A DNA stretch of 64,000 bases from assembly GCF_001420695.1 (NCBI RefSeq), contig NZ_LJJB01000007.1, positions 1,448,184-1,512,183 on the forward strand, read 5' to 3'. The notes beneath the pieces are model-generated. The model saw nothing but the letters and a program-made list of their open reading frames with translations. It searched no databases and was not told the origin of the DNA. Every line of letters starts with the position of its first letter. Position 1 is the first letter of the stretch. Positions 53,297 through 61,891 of this stretch are shown piece by piece. The translations under genes and the position numbers were made by a program. The stretch comes from Brevibacillus choshinensis (lineage in GTDB: Bacteria > Bacillota > Bacilli > Brevibacillales > Brevibacillaceae).

Positions 53297-54336
53297 GTGA
53301 GGGCAATAAAGACAGGACTTCCTTAAACTTTTCTTCGTCAGTCCGTCTCCCTCGCTTAACCGTTGAGCAATATGTGCAGGGCGTGCGGGAAAACAACCGT
53401 ACGATCCTCGCGCAAGCCATCACCCTGGCAGAGAGCAATTCAGCTGTCCATATGAATATGGCGCAGGAAGTCATCAAGCAGCTTTTGCCTGATACCGGAA
53501 ATTCGATTCGTATTGGGATCACGGGTGTACCAGGAGCAGGGAAAAGCACGTTCATCGAGGCATTCGGAACGATGCTTTGTGAAAAAGGACATCGAGTGGC
53601 TGTGCTAGCGGTTGATCCGAGCAGTACAGTGACGCGCGGCAGTATTCTCGGAGACAAAACGCGGATGGAGCTTTTGTCACGCAATCCAAACGCCTTTATA
53701 CGCCCTTCCGCAACTGGTGGAACGCTGGGCGGAGTTAATCGGAAAACGCGGGAAACCATGCTAATCTGTGAGGCGGCAGGGTACGATGTGATTTTAATAG
53801 AGACAGTTGGCGTAGGGCAAAGTGAGACGACGGTCCGGTCCATGGTCGATTTCTTTTTGCTACTCATGCTGACAGGAGCTGGAGATGAGCTGCAAGGGAT
53901 CAAAAAGGGTGTTATCGAGATTGCTGACGCGCTGTTGATCAACAAAGCAGACGGAGAGAACAAGCACAGGGCACTCGTCGCGCGCGGCGAGTACAATCGG
54001 GTTTTGCACTACCTCCAACCGGCGACGACGGGTTGGGAAACAAAAGCGTACATGTGCTCAGCACTGACAGGGGAAGGCATCGGAGACATTTGGGATGTCA
54101 TTGGTCATTTTCGCGAACAGACGACCCGTACGGGAGGCTTTGATGCTCGCCGCAAAGCTCAGTCGCTGGATTGGATGCACAGTATGACGCAGGATTATTT
54201 GCGATCCACCTTTTACAGTAATCCGGAAATAGCCCACATGCTGCCGCAGATCGAAGGGGCCGTAGCGAGCGGACAGTTGTCTGCGACGAGCGCGGTCCAG
54301 CAATTAGTGGCGATATTTGAAAAAACGAGAAAGTGA
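53293..54336 (+). CDS. meaB: MeaB/ArgK-family GTPase, methylmalonyl-CoA mutase chaperone
   Basis: A 347-residue G3E-type P-loop GTPase that protects and reloads the mutase with cofactor. Walker A is GVPGAGKST, followed by LAVDPSST, switch segment [10 protein letters not shown] and the base-specificity NKAD in LLINKADG. The start ATG overlaps the mutB stop (ATGA). Older annotations as a lysine/arginine transport kinase are misassignments for this family. Confidence 0.95.
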   Translation: MSEGNKDRTSLNFSSSVRLPRLTVEQYVQGVRENNRTILAQAITLAESNSAVHMNMAQEVIKQLLPDTGNSIRIGITGVPGAGKSTFIEAFGTMLCEKGHRVAVLAVDPSSTVTRGSILGDKTRMELLSRNPNAFIRPSATGGTLGGVNRKTRETMLICEAAGYDVILIETVGVGQSETTVRSMVDFFLLLMLTGAGDELQGIKKGVIEIADALLINKADGENKHRALVARGEYNRVLHYLQPATTGWETKAYMCSALTGEGIGDIWDVIGHFREQTTRTGGFDARRKAQSLDWMHSMTQDYLRSTFYSNPEIAHMLPQIEGAVASGQLSATSAVQQLVAIFEKTRK

Positions 54337-54361
54337 CAGGGATGGAAAGAGAGGTCGGACT

Positions 54362-55912
54362 ATGAGCAATATGCATGAAAAAATTGACGAGCTGATGGAA
54401 CGAAAGTTTAAGGTTCAATTAGGCGGAGGAGATGCCCGCATCGATGCGCAGCACAATCGGGGCAAACTCACGGCGAGAGAGCGGATCGAGCTCTTGCTTG
54501 ATCCTGACACCTTTATGGAACTGAATCCTTTCGTAGAGCATCGCGCGACTCATTTTGGTCTGGATAAAATGGAAGCGCCAGGCGAGGGAGTCGTTACCGG
54601 ATACGGGAAAATCAATGGACGCGCTGTCTATCTGTTTGCCCAAGATTTCACGGTATTTGGTGGGGCACTCGGTGAGATGCACGCGATGAAAATTGCAAAA
54701 GTGATGGATTTGGCGGCCAAGAATGGCGCACCTTTCATCGGCTTGAACGATTCCGGTGGTGCTCGCATTCAGGAAGGTGTCAGCTCACTAGATGGCTACG
54801 GAACGATTTTTTACCGTAACTCCATTTATTCTGGCGTTATCCCGCAAATCTCAGTCATCCTCGGTCCATGTGCTGGCGGGGCCGTGTATTCTCCAGCCAT
54901 TACAGACTTCGTGTTCATGGTGGAAAAGACGAGCCAAATGTTTATCACAGGTCCAAAGGTGATCGAGACAGTGACCGGAGAAAAAATCTCGGCTGAAGAT
55001 CTCGGCGGAGCCAAGGTGCATTCTACCGTTAGCGGAAACGCTCACTTTACCGCTGAGTCCGAGCAAGAGGTGCTGGAACAAGTACGGAGACTGCTGAGCT
55101 TCTTGCCGCAAAACAACAAAGACAAGGCTCCAGTGCGTGATTCGGAGGAAGGGAAGAACTGGCAGGAAGACATGCTGGAGCTCGTCCCTGCGGAAAGCAC
55201 GAAAGTGTACGACGTGCGCAAGGTCATTGAGCAAATCGTGGACTTCGGGGACTTTATGGAAGTACAGCCCAACTTTGCCCGCAATATCGTGATCGGCTTG
55301 GCGCGAATCGATGGTCACAGTGTAGGGATCATTGCCAATCAGCCAAAGGTCATGGCTGGCGGACTCGACATCCACTCCTCTGACAAGTTGGCTCGCTTCA
55401 TTCGTTTTTGCGATTGCTTCAACATTCCGCTTCTCACTTTCGAGGATGTCTCGGGATTCTTCCCGGGTATTAATCAGGAGCATGGCGGGATCATTCGTCA
55501 CGGTGCTAAAATCCTCTATGCTTACTCGGAAGCGACTGTGCCGAAAATTACCGTCATTTTACGCAAGGCATACGGTGGGGCCTATGTTGCGCTAAACTCG
55601 AAGTCGATAGGCGCGGATGTCGTGTACGCGTGGCCGAATGCAGAAATCGCTGTTATGGGTCCAGAGGGTGCGGCAAACATCATCTTTGCAAAAGAGATCG
55701 AGCAAAGTGCAGATCCAGCAGCGACTCGCGCAGAAAAAATCGCGGAGTACCGCGAGAAGTTCGCCAATCCGTATGTGGCAGCCAGCTTGGGAATGGTCGA
55801 CGACGTCATCGATCCACGCGAAACGCGCATGAAAGTCGCGCAAGCGTTGGAGATGCTGCGAGATAAACAGGAAGATCGCCCCTATAAAAAGCACGGGAAT
55901 ATCCCATTGTAG
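54362..55912 (+). CDS. Acyl-CoA carboxylase carboxyltransferase (propionyl-CoA carboxylase beta-like)
   Basis: A 516-residue carboxyltransferase with two crotonase-like halves. The first has GGARIQEGVSSLDGYG for acyl-CoA binding, the second PGINQEHGGIIRHGAKILYA for biotin. ATG 54362 follows AGAGGTCGG. Together with the downstream biotin carboxylase and the first-gene biotin carrier it should make methylmalonyl-CoA from propionyl-CoA, feeding the mutase encoded upstream. Preference for propionyl- over other acyl-CoAs is inferred from context. Confidence 0.94.
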   Translation: MSNMHEKIDELMERKFKVQLGGGDARIDAQHNRGKLTARERIELLLDPDTFMELNPFVEHRATHFGLDKMEAPGEGVVTGYGKINGRAVYLFAQDFTVFGGALGEMHAMKIAKVMDLAAKNGAPFIGLNDSGGARIQEGVSSLDGYGTIFYRNSIYSGVIPQISVILGPCAGGAVYSPAITDFVFMVEKTSQMFITGPKVIETVTGEKISAEDLGGAKVHSTVSGNAHFTAESEQEVLEQVRRLLSFLPQNNKDKAPVRDSEEGKNWQEDMLELVPAESTKVYDVRKVIEQIVDFGDFMEVQPNFARNIVIGLARIDGHSVGIIANQPKVMAGGLDIHSSDKLARFIRFCDCFNIPLLTFEDVSGFFPGINQEHGGIIRHGAKILYAYSEATVPKITVILRKAYGGAYVALNSKSIGADVVYAWPNAEIAVMGPEGAANIIFAKEIEQSADPAATRAEKIAEYREKFANPYVAASLGMVDDVIDPRETRMKVAQALEMLRDKQEDRPYKKHGNIPL

Positions 55913-55927
55913 AAGGGACAGATAGAA

Positions 55928-56380
55928 ATGAAACTGCACGATATTCGCGAATTGGTCAAACTGGTCAATCAATCTTCCATCGAAGAACTGGAGTGGGAGC
56001 AAGGCAAGACTACGGTCGTGATTAAAAAGGCAGCTCCCATTCTCGTAGTGTCCGATGAAATCCCCGCCGTTCAGGCGGGTGAAGTCGAATCTGGCTATCA
56101 AGAGGCGGCAGTAACTGCAGAAGTGACGACCCAAGCTCCTCCGGAAGCTCAAGCAGTAACCCAAACCATCTCCTCCAGTTCGGTAGGAATCTTCACGTCT
56201 TCTGTAACAGTCGGTCAAACGATCCAGTCAGGTGACGTGGTAGGGCGTTGCTCCGTAGACGCCTTGCAGCTTTCCCAAGACATCGTCTCTTCTGTCAATG
56301 GAGAAATCGTAGAAATTTTCGCAGCAGACGGTCAGCTCGTCGATTACGGCAAAGCGTTGATGGCTGTCAAAGAAAGCTAG
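55928..56380 (+). CDS. Biotin-carrier-like protein lacking the biotinylated lysine
   Basis: A 150-residue AccB paralogue. Its N-terminal [20 protein letters not shown] matches the carrier N-terminus, then a Val/Ala/Glu/Thr-rich linker, then a lipoyl/biotinyl-type domain ending [19 protein letters not shown]. The biotin motif EAMKL is replaced by DALQL: the Lys position is Gln (about residue 114). It therefore should not be biotinylated. It sits between the carboxyltransferase and biotin carboxylase genes, where a carrier is expected. A structural or regulatory subunit is my inference. Confidence 0.85.
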   Translation: MKLHDIRELVKLVNQSSIEELEWEQGKTTVVIKKAAPILVVSDEIPAVQAGEVESGYQEAAVTAEVTTQAPPEAQAVTQTISSSSVGIFTSSVTVGQTIQSGDVVGRCSVDALQLSQDIVSSVNGEIVEIFAADGQLVDYGKALMAVKES

Positions 56381-56393
56381 GAGGAGACCGCAA

Positions 56394-57740
56394 ATGTTTA
56401 CGAAAGTCTTAGTAGCCAACCGTGGAGAGATCGCTGTCAGAATCATTCGCGCTTGCCGAGAATTAGGAATTTCTACAGTGGCTGTCTACTCAGAGGCAGA
56501 TCGAGAAGCCCTGCATGTGCAGCTTGCTGACGAAGCGTATTGCATTGGACCCACTGCTTCCAAAGACAGCTACCTGAACATGCCGCGCATCATGAGCATT
56601 GCATTGTTGACGAAGTCGGATGCTATCCATCCTGGATACGGTTTTCTTGCTGAAAATGCTTCGTTTGCTCAGCTGTGCCAAGATTGCTCGATCACGTTCA
56701 TCGGTCCAGATCCAGCAGCCATTACGAAAATGGGGGATAAATCTGAGGCGAAGGCAACCATGAGCATGGCAAAGGTGCCACTGGTTCCAGGAACAGAAGG
56801 TCTGATCGATGATATTGATGAAGCCTTGGCGGTTGCCGCTCAGATCGGATACCCGGTGATCGTCAAAGCAACTGCTGGTGGAGGCGGAAGAGGGATGCGC
56901 CTCGCCCATGACGAGCAAGAGCTCAGTAAAGCGATCCAGCAAGCTCAGAAAGAAGCAGAAGCTGCATTCGGAAACGCAGGTGTGTACTTGGAAAAATACG
57001 TAGAGGAACCGCGTCACGTAGAAATCCAGATCATGGGCGACAAGCACGGCCATGCTGTCTATTTGGGTGAGCGGGATTGTTCGATACAGCGACGCCATCA
57101 AAAGCTGGTAGAGGAAGCGCCTTCGCCAGCCTTGGATAGCGAGCTTCGCGAGAAAATGGGGCAAGCTGCAGTAGCCGCAGCCAAGGCTGTCTCCTATCAC
57201 GGTGCGGGCACCGTGGAATTTTTGTTGGATAAGCACGGTCAATTCTATTTCATGGAAATGAACACCCGTATTCAGGTAGAGCATCCCGTGACGGAAATGA
57301 TCACCGGCATCGACCTCATCAAGGAACAAATTTCAGTGGCAGCAGGGAATCCACTGTCTTTTTCCCAGGATGATGTGAAAATCAACGGATGGGCAATCGA
57401 ATGCAGAATTAATGCAGAGAATCCCTCCAAGAACTTCATGCCTTCTCCAGGGAAAGTCGTTAACTATTTGCCGCCGGGTGGATACGGTGTGCGAGTAGAT
57501 AGTGCCGTTTACCCTGGTTATGAAATCTCTCCGTTCTACGATTCGATGGTAGCAAAGCTCATCGTATGGGGAACAGACCGCAGCGAAGCAATCGCACGCA
57601 TGCGTCGAGCACTGGACGAGTTTGTTATTGAAGGCGTGCACACAACAGTTCCATTCCACGAGAAGCTGCTGGAACATCCTGATTTTGTATCGGGACATTT
57701 CGCGACGAATTTCCTGGAGAAAAACAAGCTGGAGCTGTAA
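56394..57740 (+). CDS. Biotin carboxylase subunit (AccC-like)
   Basis: A 448-residue ATP-grasp enzyme that carboxylates biotin. Motifs: [27 protein letters not shown], the ATP loop [24 protein letters not shown] with catalytic Arg, and [19 protein letters not shown] precedes the ATG. It is the last gene of the Mut/Pcc operon and is followed by a strong terminator. It may also serve another acyl-CoA carboxylase. Confidence 0.95.
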   Translation: MFTKVLVANRGEIAVRIIRACRELGISTVAVYSEADREALHVQLADEAYCIGPTASKDSYLNMPRIMSIALLTKSDAIHPGYGFLAENASFAQLCQDCSITFIGPDPAAITKMGDKSEAKATMSMAKVPLVPGTEGLIDDIDEALAVAAQIGYPVIVKATAGGGGRGMRLAHDEQELSKAIQQAQKEAEAAFGNAGVYLEKYVEEPRHVEIQIMGDKHGHAVYLGERDCSIQRRHQKLVEEAPSPALDSELREKMGQAAVAAAKAVSYHGAGTVEFLLDKHGQFYFMEMNTRIQVEHPVTEMITGIDLIKEQISVAAGNPLSFSQDDVKINGWAIECRINAENPSKNFMPSPGKVVNYLPPGGYGVRVDSAVYPGYEISPFYDSMVAKLIVWGTDRSEAIARMRRALDEFVIEGVHTTVPFHEKLLEHPDFVSGHFATNFLEKNKLEL

Positions 57741-57776
57741 ACTCGCTGAGTAGCGAAAACGATTCAGTTTCTATAA

Positions 57777-57815
57777 AACAAAGCCCAGTACTGACCTCGG
57801 TACTGGGCTTTGTTT
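57777..57815. terminator. Strong bidirectional terminator
   Basis: AACAAAGCCCAGTAC pairs with GTACTGGGCTTTGTT around an 8-nt loop. It ends the Mut/Pcc operon and the convergent small gene. Confidence 0.9.
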
Positions 57816-57826
57816 ATCAATTTTTC

Positions 57827-58099
57827 CTATGCGTACAGATGCGAACCGTCTGGTGAGGGAGCATAAGCGATTTTGCCTTGATCCAGTAGCCACAAATGAT
57901 TACTTTCGTCTATTTCATACCCAAGGATCGATTGCAGGGCTGCAATGTTTCCCGCCTCATACATGGGCCCAATGGGGAACCAGCGGGTATTTGTGTCCGA
58001 TTGCCGCTGGGTGGCATAAGGCTGATACAGATGTTGCTCGTATGGATACAGTGCAGATGAGGAAAGTTTGATGCAAGTAAAATCTTTGCTTCGACGCAA
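57827..58099 (-). CDS. Possible small protein or gene remnant, 90 aa
   Basis: The C-terminal half (RWFPIGPMYEAGNIAALQSIL then DESNHLWLLDQGKIAYAPS) looks like genuine protein sequence, and the frame ends at a shared terminator. The N-terminal part is less convincing. The TTG at 58099 has no clear ribosome site, so the true start may be lost. No family is recognised. Confidence 0.4.
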   Translation of the reverse strand: MRRSKDFTCIKLSSSALYPYEQHLYQPYATQRQSDTNTRWFPIGPMYEAGNIAALQSILGYEIDESNHLWLLDQGKIAYAPSPDGSHLYA

Positions 58100-58216
58100 C
58101 TTATTTTCATGCGAACTAAAAGCCTGAATGAGACAAAAACTGTTTCTCTAGACCCACACGATTTTCGTTTGATAACATGGAAACGTTCGAGAAAACATCC
58201 ATGGAGGGTCAGTCAG

Positions 58217-59098
58217 TTGGAGATTTACGATGATATTAAGAAAGGTGAAAAAGGTGCATGGATTAGCATTATCACCTATATTTGCCTTTCTATTTTCAAA
58301 CTTGGGGTTGGCTATGTGTCAAACTCAGAGGCATTGCTTGCCGATGGATTTAATAATACAACGGATATTATCGCATCTATTGCTGTTTTAATAGGGCTAA
58401 AAATTTCTCGAAAGCCGCCTGATGAAGATCATCCATATGGTCATTTTCGTGCAGAAACGATTAGTGCAATGGTAGCTTCTTTTATTATGGTTTCTGTGGG
58501 AATTCAGGTTCTCTATCAAGCCGCTACGGGATTATTTTCGCCAGAAATACAAGCACCCGATATGATTGCTGCTTGGACTGCCCTCATTTGTGCAGCAATT
58601 ATGTATATCGTGTATCGTTACAATGCTCAACTCGCTAGGAAAATTAACAGTCAAGCCATGATGGCGGCTGCACAAGACAATCGTTCAGATGCCCTGGTGA
58701 GTATAGGAGCGTTTATTGGGATTATCGGTTCACAATTTGGACTACCGTGGTTAGATTCGCTGACGGCTGTAGTGGTGGGACTCATTATTTGCAAGACAGC
58801 GTGGGACATTTTCCGGGAGGCTACGCATACCCTTACAGATGGTTTTGACGAGGAAATGCTAGAGACGTTTAAGCAAACGATTGAAAAAACGCCTGGGGTA
58901 GAATGGATTAAAGATATTAAAGCCCGAAGACATGGAAGTAGTGTTCTCGTTGATGCAGTCATTACGGTGGATCATAAACTTAACGTGATCCAAAGTCATA
59001 AAATTACAGAAGAGATCGAAAAGAAAATGATGAATGAATATAGAATTCGCCATGTTCACTTCCATATCGAACCAAGTAAAAAAGTGCAGAACCACTAA
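58217..59098 (+). CDS. Cation diffusion facilitator (CDF) metal exporter
   Basis: A 293-residue, six-helix metal/proton antiporter. The transport-site motifs are LLADGFNNTTDI in helix 2 and DNRSDALVSIG in helix 5, with DEDHPYGHFRAE in the loop. A cytoplasmic C-terminal metal-sensing domain ends RIRHVHFHIEP. TTG 58217 follows GGAGGG; the longer frame from 58109 is not family-like. The Asn at position two of the NNTTD motif instead of His/Asp may shift preference away from zinc, toward Mn/Fe/Co. Confidence 0.92.
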   Translation: MEIYDDIKKGEKGAWISIITYICLSIFKLGVGYVSNSEALLADGFNNTTDIIASIAVLIGLKISRKPPDEDHPYGHFRAETISAMVASFIMVSVGIQVLYQAATGLFSPEIQAPDMIAAWTALICAAIMYIVYRYNAQLARKINSQAMMAAAQDNRSDALVSIGAFIGIIGSQFGLPWLDSLTAVVVGLIICKTAWDIFREATHTLTDGFDEEMLETFKQTIEKTPGVEWIKDIKARRHGSSVLVDAVITVDHKLNVIQSHKITEEIEKKMMNEYRIRHVHFHIEPSKKVQNH

Positions 59099-59102
59099 AT
59101 GA

Positions 59103-59146
59103 AAATGGCAAGGCCCCTTTCTTTTGAAAAGGGGCTTTTTCCATTT
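59103..59146 (+). terminator. Rho-independent terminator
   Basis: GGCCCCTTT pairs with GAAAAGGGGC and the flanking AAATGG with CCATTT. It ends the CDF gene. Confidence 0.8.
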
Positions 59147-59344
59147 CTCTTTTAACGAGGCAATTATTCGTTGGTAACACTCGAATCATGAAGCCTGTGA
59201 TGATTCTGCCTACTGCTTGGATAGGCGTTCGTACAAGCGAACCTAGAGAGGCAAACATACAGTATTTCTAGCCTTGGCATGAGAAGAGGAGGAGTATCGT
59301 TCCTTCTTTTCAATTGCATGAAACATGGGAAAGGAGGAACGGTC

Positions 59345-59656
59345 ATGAAAATGAGAAGACAGCCAGACGAGACCGGTGATCGTTTTTCACCTGAATTTTT
59401 GGAGTGGCTCAAAGAGAAGAACATCACGAAGAAGAGGCTGAAAAAAGATCCAACAGCATTGGACCTGTATCATCGGGAATGGATTAAAACGAGGAAGAAA
59501 AATAAGCCTCGAAAGCTATCGATATTTAACATGATTCCGAATCTTAACATCGATTTGGGTACCGTAATCAATAATGTACGAATTGCTAGTGAGTTATTAA
59601 GTACGTTCCTGGAAACAAAAGAAAAAAATCCTTTTAAAAACAACGAAACAGGTTGA
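59345..59656 (+). CDS. Hypothetical basic protein, 103 aa
   Basis: A Lys/Arg-rich soluble protein (SPEFLEWLKEKNITKKRLKK) with a less charged C-terminal half (NMIPNLNIDLGTVINNV). I do not recognise it. AAAGGAGG lies seven bases before ATG 59345, a strong site; an upstream in-frame start at 59279 is not needed. A perfect terminator follows. Short Bacillales proteins of this kind are often sporulation-related, but nothing here proves it. Confidence 0.75.
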   Translation: MKMRRQPDETGDRFSPEFLEWLKEKNITKKRLKKDPTALDLYHREWIKTRKKNKPRKLSIFNMIPNLNIDLGTVINNVRIASELLSTFLETKEKNPFKNNETG

Positions 59657-59662
59657 CGAGCT

Positions 59663-59688
59663 GGGAGAGCGATTGCTCTCCCTTTTTA
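59663..59688 (+). terminator. Rho-independent terminator
   Basis: GGGAGAGC-GATT-GCTCTCCC followed by TTTTT: a perfect 8-bp stem with a tetraloop. Confidence 0.92.
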
Positions 59689-59757
59689 TTGAGAGCATTG
59701 CCACCTACCTTATGCGCTAAGAAGCGAGAGCGACCGTGTTTGGGAGGAGTCTCAAGA

Positions 59758-60216
59758 CTACCCACTTTGATTTTTCTCAGCTTCCCTCGCTTCTTCCAAA
59801 AAGGCTTGCCTAGCTTGTTTTACTAGGAAGACGATCAAGATCAAAACAACGATGTAGGCAAAGTCAAAAAACCAGATAAGCCCCAACGGATGAGAAAGCA
59901 TGGCACCTAGCATGGGTGACATCAACCCGCCCATGATTCCGGCCATTACTCCTTCGATGGAAGCGGTTAGGGAGACTAGTTTTCCTGTGATAAACCCAAC
60001 TGCCATCCCAATAACGACAGCAATGATGGTCGCAAGTCCCAAATCACTCACCAGATACACTTGAATATTCAAACCTAAAGAGATACTAGACATAGCGCCT
60101 AGCACCATAGCGATGGTCATTCCGTCCATACAGGCTAGCTCGGACCTATTTTTATAAGTATACAGGATGCTGCTAACCGTCACTAAACTGAGAAAAATCA
60201 GGTTCAGAAAAAGCAT
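59758..60216 (-). CDS. Small polytopic membrane protein, 152 aa, unknown
   Basis: About four to five predicted helices (N-terminal LFLNLIFLSLVTVSSI; the Gly-rich IEGVMAGIMGGLMSPMLG; and YIVVLILIVFLVKQ) and a charged cytoplasmic tail. The Gly/Met-rich middle resembles helix-packing segments. AAGGAGGGCGAG precedes ATG 60216. No family is recognised. A short coding or frameshifted element lies just upstream and may be coupled to it. Confidence 0.75.
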   Translation of the reverse strand: MLFLNLIFLSLVTVSSILYTYKNRSELACMDGMTIAMVLGAMSSISLGLNIQVYLVSDLGLATIIAVVIGMAVGFITGKLVSLTASIEGVMAGIMGGLMSPMLGAMLSHPLGLIWFFDFAYIVVLILIVFLVKQARQAFLEEAREAEKNQSG

Positions 60217-60264
60217 CTCGCCCTCCTTGGTTCGCTACTTTTTTCCAGCGTACGAACATATGTG

Positions 60265-60342
60265 TTATTTCCTTTTTCGTCTGCACCCACACCTGCAAAA
60301 AACCGTGCATCTACTGCCTCGACAAAGACATCTGAGAGCCAA
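60265..60342 (-). CDS. Putative 25-residue Cys/Arg-rich microprotein or frameshifted leader gene
   Basis: AGGAGG (60356-60351) is exactly eight bases before a TTG at 60342. That frame encodes MALRCLCRGSRC and then VFCRCGCRRKRK with one Thr between: six Cys and seven Arg in 25 residues. In the next frame, however, the same DNA reads a more ordinary SDVFVEAVDARFFAGVGADE and continues to a TGA at 60204, overlapping the downstream start region; that frame lacks a start codon. One base deleted after the TTG would join the two. The rest of 60217-60518 holds no gene. Confidence 0.35.
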   Translation of the reverse strand: MALRCLCRGSRCTVFCRCGCRRKRK

Positions 60343-60518
60343 TTGGACCACCTCCTGCAATAACATATGAAGTCGTCAAAGAAAGTTGTCTGACTTTGGA
60401 TTGGCATTTTCTCTAATTATTTGAAAATAGGCGATGCTGTCGAGGAGGCGAGTGGTGCCGATTCAGATGGGAAAATATGATAAGATAGAGTGAGAAAAAG
60501 AGAACAAGGAGAAAAACA

Positions 60519-61472
60519 ATGCTGGTTCAAGTAGCAAAAGGGATCCACCAACTATCGATTCAATTTCCGTTTGGAATGCGGCAAATGAACGGGTATGTCA
60601 TCGAAGGAAAAGATGGCGTGACGCTTGTCGATACGGGTAGCTACGCGGAGCAATCTATCGACATCTGGAAACGTGCACTCCCAGTCGGTACAAAAGTAGA
60701 AAAAGTATTGCTGACGCACTCGCATACCGACCATATTGGCTTGGCAAAATGGCTGCGTGATACATATCGCGCACCTATTCTCATATCTCGGCTCGGCTAC
60801 GAGGAAATGCAGAAATTTCGCAGGAGACTGCAAGACTACAGAGGAGACACTTCTTCGCTCTATCCTTTTTTTCTACGACATGGCGGTCCTTCTATCAGCG
60901 AAAAGTCACTTCTAGAGCAAGTAGATGCTGACTACTTTGAGCCGGATGAACTTCTGGAAGACAATCAAGAGATCGCGCTGGGGGACTTTTCGTTTGAATC
61001 GATATGGACACCAGGCCATTCCCCAGATCACTTTTGCTTTTACGATCGTTCCACCCGCGTGTTGCTGGCAGGGGATCATGTCCTAAATGACATCTCACCG
61101 CTGATCCCGATCTGGTCCGAAGAGGAAGGCAATCCGCTTTGCGATTACTTTCATTCACTGGATAAAATCGCTCAGCTGCCGGTAGATATTGCGTTGCCTG
61201 GTCATGGTAGTATGATTCACGATCTGCCGAAGAGAATCGTAGAGCTGCGTGCAGGACATGAGCAACGAATGCAGCAGATTCTAGAAGGAGTCTCCGAGAA
61301 TGGCAGTACGGCTGGCGAGATCGCACAAGTGGTGTACGGCTTCGATAGGATGTCGATTCGCCATCTGGCGGAGTTTCTCATGACACTATCACGTATTTTA
61401 TACCTCGAATCCGAAGGGAAATTGCGTGGGGAGGAGCGAGAGGGGAAGGTTGTTTTTCGCTTGATAGAGTGA
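60519..61472 (+). CDS. MBL-fold metallo-hydrolase
   Basis: A 317-residue metallo-beta-lactamase-fold hydrolase. Metal ligands: HSHTDH (about 67-72), the His in WTPGHSPDH, the Asp in LLAGDHVL and the His in ALPGHG. The C-terminal winged helix (about 265-315) is like that of LACTB2-type proteins. The HxHxDH signature supports a two-metal site. AACAAGGAG precedes the ATG. Substrate not predictable. Confidence 0.92.
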   Translation: MLVQVAKGIHQLSIQFPFGMRQMNGYVIEGKDGVTLVDTGSYAEQSIDIWKRALPVGTKVEKVLLTHSHTDHIGLAKWLRDTYRAPILISRLGYEEMQKFRRRLQDYRGDTSSLYPFFLRHGGPSISEKSLLEQVDADYFEPDELLEDNQEIALGDFSFESIWTPGHSPDHFCFYDRSTRVLLAGDHVLNDISPLIPIWSEEEGNPLCDYFHSLDKIAQLPVDIALPGHGSMIHDLPKRIVELRAGHEQRMQQILEGVSENGSTAGEIAQVVYGFDRMSIRHLAEFLMTLSRILYLESEGKLRGEEREGKVVFRLIE

Positions 61473-61496
61473 GGAAAGCATCCCCAATGAAAGGAA

Positions 61497-61524
61497 AGCG
61501 TCTTGGGAAGCCAAGGCGCTATTT
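61497..61524 (+). terminator. Probable terminator
   Basis: AGCGTCTTGG-GAAG-CCAAGGCGCT with one mismatch, followed by ATTTGT. It is 24 bp after the MBL gene. The rest of 61525-61891 shows no gene; a short AAGAC-ACC-GTCTT hairpin with a T run sits at 61843-61859. Confidence 0.65.
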
Positions 61525-61891
61525 GTATTCCTTTTTTCATGAATGGTACTTGGATTATTTATGTAAGAATGAAGGGATTGTATCAGATCGTGGCCTGGCT
61601 ATGTTGGGTGGTGAATCTGCTAGTGAACGAATTAATCATAGTTGCGGGCTGACTCCTCGCTATCTTTACAAAGCCTGATCTCAGGGTAGCCAGTCCTGTG
61701 CTGGGGAGTAAGTCAGAAGAAATAGAAGGTCAATGAGATTTCCTTTCTGTTCAGTCGAATAGACATGATTAGTCAAGTGGCGCGTATTTTATCAGTAAGT
61801 GCCATTGTCCAAGATTCCGGGTACGGTCGGCGCGGTCATCCAAGAAGACACCGTCTTTTTTCAATATCCGAATGAATGGGGGCATTCCATT

